Shown one piece after another: positions 61,368-64,000 of a stretch of DNA of 64,000 nt. The stretch spans positions 1-64,000 of the forward strand of contig CANRIZ010000003.1 of NCBI GenBank assembly GCA_947630835.1, given 5' to 3'. The position numbers were made by a program, and so were the translations under genes. The notes beneath the pieces were generated by a model. The model saw nothing but the letters and a program-made list of their open reading frames with translations. It ran no database searches and was not told where the DNA came from. Within the stretch, counting starts at the first letter, position 1. The number at the start of each line of letters is the position of its first letter. This DNA is from an uncultured Clostridia bacterium. GTDB taxonomy: Bacteria; Bacillota; Clostridia; Oscillospirales; Acutalibacteraceae.

Positions 61368-61406
61368 AAACGGCACAGCGCCTTGAAGCGCCGTGCCGTT
61401 TTGCCG
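61368..61406 (+). terminator. Terminator after the XRE regulator
   Basis: AAACGGCAC...GTGCCGTTT with inner GCGC pairs, then TTGCCGTTT. The matching A run lets it act also for alr on the other strand. Confidence 0.65.
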
Positions 61407-61448
61407 TTTAACGGAACATTCCGAGAAAAACGCCTTATTAAATTTGCC

Positions 61449-62615
61449 TTACAGCCTTTCAAGGTAATTTTGCACTTCAAAAATTTTGCCGTTTTTGATG
61501 TAAACCCTCGGCACTCTCATTGCGACCGAACAGCAAAATTCATAATTGAAGCTGCCGGAAGCGTCGGCAACCTCCTCAACGCTTATAAAGTTTTCTCCGT
61601 CCCTGCCTACGAGCGTAACCCTGTCGCCCTGCTTTGCGCCTATGCCGGTTACGTCAACCATAAGCTGATCCATACATATTCTGCCTATTATTTTTGCAAA
61701 TTTTCCGTTTATAAGAACCCTGCCCTTATTCGACAGGCTTCTGGGGTACCCGTCCGCATATCCTACGGATACCGTCGCTATTTCCATATCGTCGGCAGCG
61801 GTAAAGGTACTGCCGTAGCTTACCGTAAATCCCTTTTTCACGCTTTTAACAAAGCTTACGCTGCCGAAAAGCTCCATAGCGGGCTTGAGAACGAATCCCC
61901 GCTTATCCATTTCCTCTGAGGGATAAAGCCCGTATATCATAATTCCCGCCCTGACTATATCGAGAAAACCGCCGTCATAATCTATGATTCCCGCGCTGTT
62001 ATACATGTGCTTAATCGGTATGTTGATATTTTCATTTTCGAGCTTTTTGATAAAGTCGAGGAAAATTTCTTTCTGCCTGTCGGAAGAACTTGTCGTTTTT
62101 GCGTCGGCGCAGGCAAAATGTGTGAATATTCCCTCAACCGAAATATTCGGCAGGGCGCATATTTTTTTGATTTTCTCTACGCTTTCGCCCGTCGGCTGAA
62201 AGCCTATTCTGCCCATACCGGTGTCAATTTTGATATGTATTTTTGCCGTTTTGTTAATTGAAACCGCCGCTTCGGAGACAGACAGCGCATTTTCGTATTT
62301 GAATACCGTTAAGGCGATGTTTTGGGCTATCGCTTCTTCGTATTCGCCGTCGAAAACGTGCGCTAAAATCAAAACAGGCTTGTCGATTCCGTTTCTTCTC
62401 AAACGCACAGCCTCGTCAACCGAAGCGACGCCGAAAGCGTCAACCCCGATTTCGTCAAGGGCCTTTGAAACGGGAACCGCGCCGTGACCGTAAGCGTCTG
62501 CTTTGACTATCGCCATGGTTTTAACGTCTTTTCCCGTCTTTTTCATAACGGCTTTTACATTATCGCATATTGCGTCCAAATCAATCAGAGCGTACGCTCT
62601 TTTGGGTAACTGCAT
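61449..62615 (-). CDS. alr: Alanine racemase
   Basis: A 388-residue pyridoxal-phosphate enzyme making D-alanine for peptidoglycan. The cofactor lysine is Lys38 in AIVKADAYGHG; the second catalytic residue (Tyr) lies in VSYGSTFTA of the C-terminal domain. IHIKIDTGMGRIGF and the ICMDQLMVDVTG segment are also typical. The ATG at 62615 lies behind AGAGGAGA; a frame extension to 62816 is not family-like and overlaps the divergent gene. Confidence 0.95.
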   Translation of the reverse strand: MQLPKRAYALIDLDAICDNVKAVMKKTGKDVKTMAIVKADAYGHGAVPVSKALDEIGVDAFGVASVDEAVRLRRNGIDKPVLILAHVFDGEYEEAIAQNIALTVFKYENALSVSEAAVSINKTAKIHIKIDTGMGRIGFQPTGESVEKIKKICALPNISVEGIFTHFACADAKTTSSSDRQKEIFLDFIKKLENENINIPIKHMYNSAGIIDYDGGFLDIVRAGIMIYGLYPSEEMDKRGFVLKPAMELFGSVSFVKSVKKGFTVSYGSTFTAADDMEIATVSVGYADGYPRSLSNKGRVLINGKFAKIIGRICMDQLMVDVTGIGAKQGDRVTLVGRDGENFISVEEVADASGSFNYEFCCSVAMRVPRVYIKNGKIFEVQNYLERL

Positions 62616-62651
62616 ATATTTCTCCTCTGTCGTCTGTAAAAAGCTATATAA

Positions 62652-62680
62652 ATTATAGTCTAAACTTTTTGCGATGTAAA
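62652..62680 (-). promoter_or_regulatory. Promoter of alr
   Basis: On the minus strand, TTTACA (62680-62675), 17-bp spacer, TATAAT (62657-62652). Confidence 0.7.
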
Positions 62681-62697
62681 GCAATAAAAAAGCAAAG

Positions 62698-62726
62698 TTG
62701 ATATTTTTTGCTTTTTGTTTTATTAT
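62698..62726 (+). promoter_or_regulatory. Promoter of rlmA
   Basis: TTGATA (62698-62703), 17-bp spacer, TATTAT (62721-62726). Only about 15 bases separate it from the start codon, so the leader is very short. Confidence 0.55.
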
Positions 62727-62741
62727 TAAGTCGGTGATTGT

Positions 62742-63545
62742 ATGATTTTTGTTTGTCCCAAATGCGGGGAAAAGCTCGAAAGGCAGGGCAATTCCTACAA
62801 ATGCCCCAACGGGCACAGCTTTGATATTTCAAAACAGGGCTATGTGAATCTGCTTTTGGGTTCAAAGGGCGGAAACCACGGTGACAATAAGCTTATGGCG
62901 CAGGCAAGGCGCAATTTTTTGGACAAGGGCTATTACAAAAAATTTGCCGACGCCCTGGTAAATACCGCAGCGGAATTTTCAAAACCCGGCGACGTTTTAA
63001 TCGACTGCGGCTGCGGGGAGGGGTACTATACCTCGCAAATTTCGGACAGCGTCAATAATATAAGCGTTGCGGGCTTTGATATTTCCAAAAACGCCGCGGC
63101 TATAGCCGCAAAAAGGAACAAAAACGTTTCCTTTGCGGTTGCAAGCTCGTTTTCGATACCCTTGGAGGATTCGAGCGCGGATATTGCGCTTGAAATTTTT
63201 TCTCCCCATTGCGAGCGGGAGTTTAAAAGAATACTTAAAACGGGCGGTCTCCTGATAATGGCGATACCGCTTGAAAATCATCTTTATTCGCTTAAAAAAG
63301 CCGTTTACGACAATGCGTACAAAAACAGCGTGAACGGCTTTGAGATTGACGGCTTCGAGCTTATAAAAAATACCGAAATAAAGTACTCCGAGCTTATAAA
63401 ATCAAACGAGGATATAAAAAATCTTTTTATGATGACGCCGTATTATTACAAAACGGGCGAAAAGGAGCAGGCAAGGCTTAATACTTTACAGGAGCTTTGC
63501 GTCGAATTGGAATTTTCAATTACCGTTTACAAAAAGCTCGGTTGA
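62742..63545 (+). CDS. rlmA: 23S rRNA (guanine-N1)-methyltransferase RlmA
   Basis: A 267-residue SAM-dependent enzyme that methylates a guanine in helix 35 of 23S rRNA (G745 or G748, depending on the subtype). The N-terminal zinc ribbon is CPKCGEKLERQGNSYKC followed by PNGHSFDISKQGYVNLL. The SAM site is DCGCGEGYYTSQI, and MTPYYYKTG lies near the end. The A748/G745 subtype cannot be told by eye; the Gram-positive type (RlmA-II, TlrB-like) is linked with tylosin resistance. Divergent from alr. Confidence 0.9.
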   Translation: MIFVCPKCGEKLERQGNSYKCPNGHSFDISKQGYVNLLLGSKGGNHGDNKLMAQARRNFLDKGYYKKFADALVNTAAEFSKPGDVLIDCGCGEGYYTSQISDSVNNISVAGFDISKNAAAIAAKRNKNVSFAVASSFSIPLEDSSADIALEIFSPHCEREFKRILKTGGLLIMAIPLENHLYSLKKAVYDNAYKNSVNGFEIDGFELIKNTEIKYSELIKSNEDIKNLFMMTPYYYKTGEKEQARLNTLQELCVELEFSITVYKKLG

Positions 63546-63548
63546 TTG

Positions 63549-63577
63549 TTGCAGTTTTCGGAAGATTAGTGTATAAT
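63549..63577 (+). promoter_or_regulatory. Promoter of zapA
   Basis: TTGCAG (63549-63554), 17-bp spacer, TATAAT (63572-63577). Confidence 0.65.
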
Positions 63578-63611
63578 TGATTTATCATAATATAAGGCAG
63601 AGGTGTAAATA

Positions 63612-63998
63612 ATGGAAAACGAAAACAAAAAGGAATTAAAAAATACCGTAACAGTAAGAATAGCGGGAGCGGAATACACAATAAAAACAGAGGAATCCGC
63701 AGAGTTTACACAAAATCTTGCCAAGGAGATAAACTCTAAAATCAACGAAATCAAGACGGTTAACCCTTACGTTTCAACAAGTCAGATTGCAATATTGCTT
63801 GCGCTCGAATATGCAAGCGACTGCAAAAAGGCTACAGAGCGCACCGAAGCTATCAGGTCCGAGATAAAGGTATATCTTGAGGACACGGCAAAGGCGCAGT
63901 CCGAAAGGGATTTTTACAAGCGTGAGATTGAGCGTATGAAAGCGGAGGCAAAATCAAAGGCAAACCAGATAAATCTTTTTTCGGACGATAAAAAATGA
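63612..63998 (+). CDS. zapA: Cell division protein ZapA
   Basis: A 128-residue FtsZ-ring stabiliser. NTVTVRIAGAEYTIKTEESAE is the N-terminal beta domain, followed by the long coiled coil starting at TSQIAILLALEYASDCKKA and ending in the charged KREIERMKAEAKSKANQ. The length and layout fit ZapA. AGAGGTG precedes the ATG. The gene ends two bases before the window edge; any partner gene downstream is not visible. Confidence 0.9.
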   Translation: MENENKKELKNTVTVRIAGAEYTIKTEESAEFTQNLAKEINSKINEIKTVNPYVSTSQIAILLALEYASDCKKATERTEAIRSEIKVYLEDTAKAQSERDFYKREIERMKAEAKSKANQINLFSDDKK

Positions 63999-64000
63999 GA

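Overview
The window looks like a chromosomal segment of an anaerobic, probably gut-dwelling clostridial Firmicute (Oscillospirales/Ruminococcaceae-like; inferred, not proven). The reasons are the hrcA-grpE-dnaK-dnaJ order with a perfect CIRCE element, NrdR, an Rrf2 regulator, IreB, SpoVAC, a BspA-like leucine-rich-repeat protein with a dockerin-like tail, many consensus TTGACA/TATAAT promoters, and frequent TTG/GTG starts behind strong Shine-Dalgarno sites. No tRNA, rRNA, insertion sequence or CRISPR array was seen.

Layout. 1-600: two near-identical 179-bp non-coding units and a decayed third, full of hairpins and each ending in a terminator. 626-11727: a small Cro/C1-type regulator, a control region with two different repeat arrays, then a surface-protein locus: a membrane protein with an exposed domain, a 1,857-residue secreted protein, five small secreted paralogues and a membrane-anchored protein. 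11905-19908: three orphan hybrid histidine kinases. 20045-26059: nrdR, an Rrf2 regulator and the heat-shock operon. 26274-27973: a surface LRR/dockerin-like protein whose promoter spacer holds a run of nine G. 28073-31228: a GH2 beta-galactosidase on the minus strand, whose promoter overlaps the rpoB promoter. 31514-43475: rpoB-rpoC and rpsL-rpsG-fusA-tuf. 43611-48879: a DUF2804 protein, a CPA2-type antiporter, HflX, an IreB pair and an ABC ATPase. 48995-49438: a lone spoVAC. 49657-58599: an inositol catabolic operon (iolJ-iolC-sanA-like-iolB-iolD-iolE-iolA-iolG). 58673-63998: a membrane HExxH protein, malQ, an XRE regulator, alr, rlmA and zapA.

How the parts fit. The best candidate for an undescribed system is 878-11727. 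The five small proteins and the C-terminus of the giant protein share one module: a YPA[DE]...W strand near the start and a W...Y.DTLTF strand at the end. This suggests a multi-subunit surface structure with a large tip or base protein, minor and major subunits and a wall-spanning anchor. The module resemblance is seen in the sequence; assembly is inference. The three kinases next door lack DNA-binding outputs, so any link to the locus is only positional. The iol operon covers the path from myo-inositol to malonate semialdehyde, but no transporter or IolR-type regulator lies in the window.
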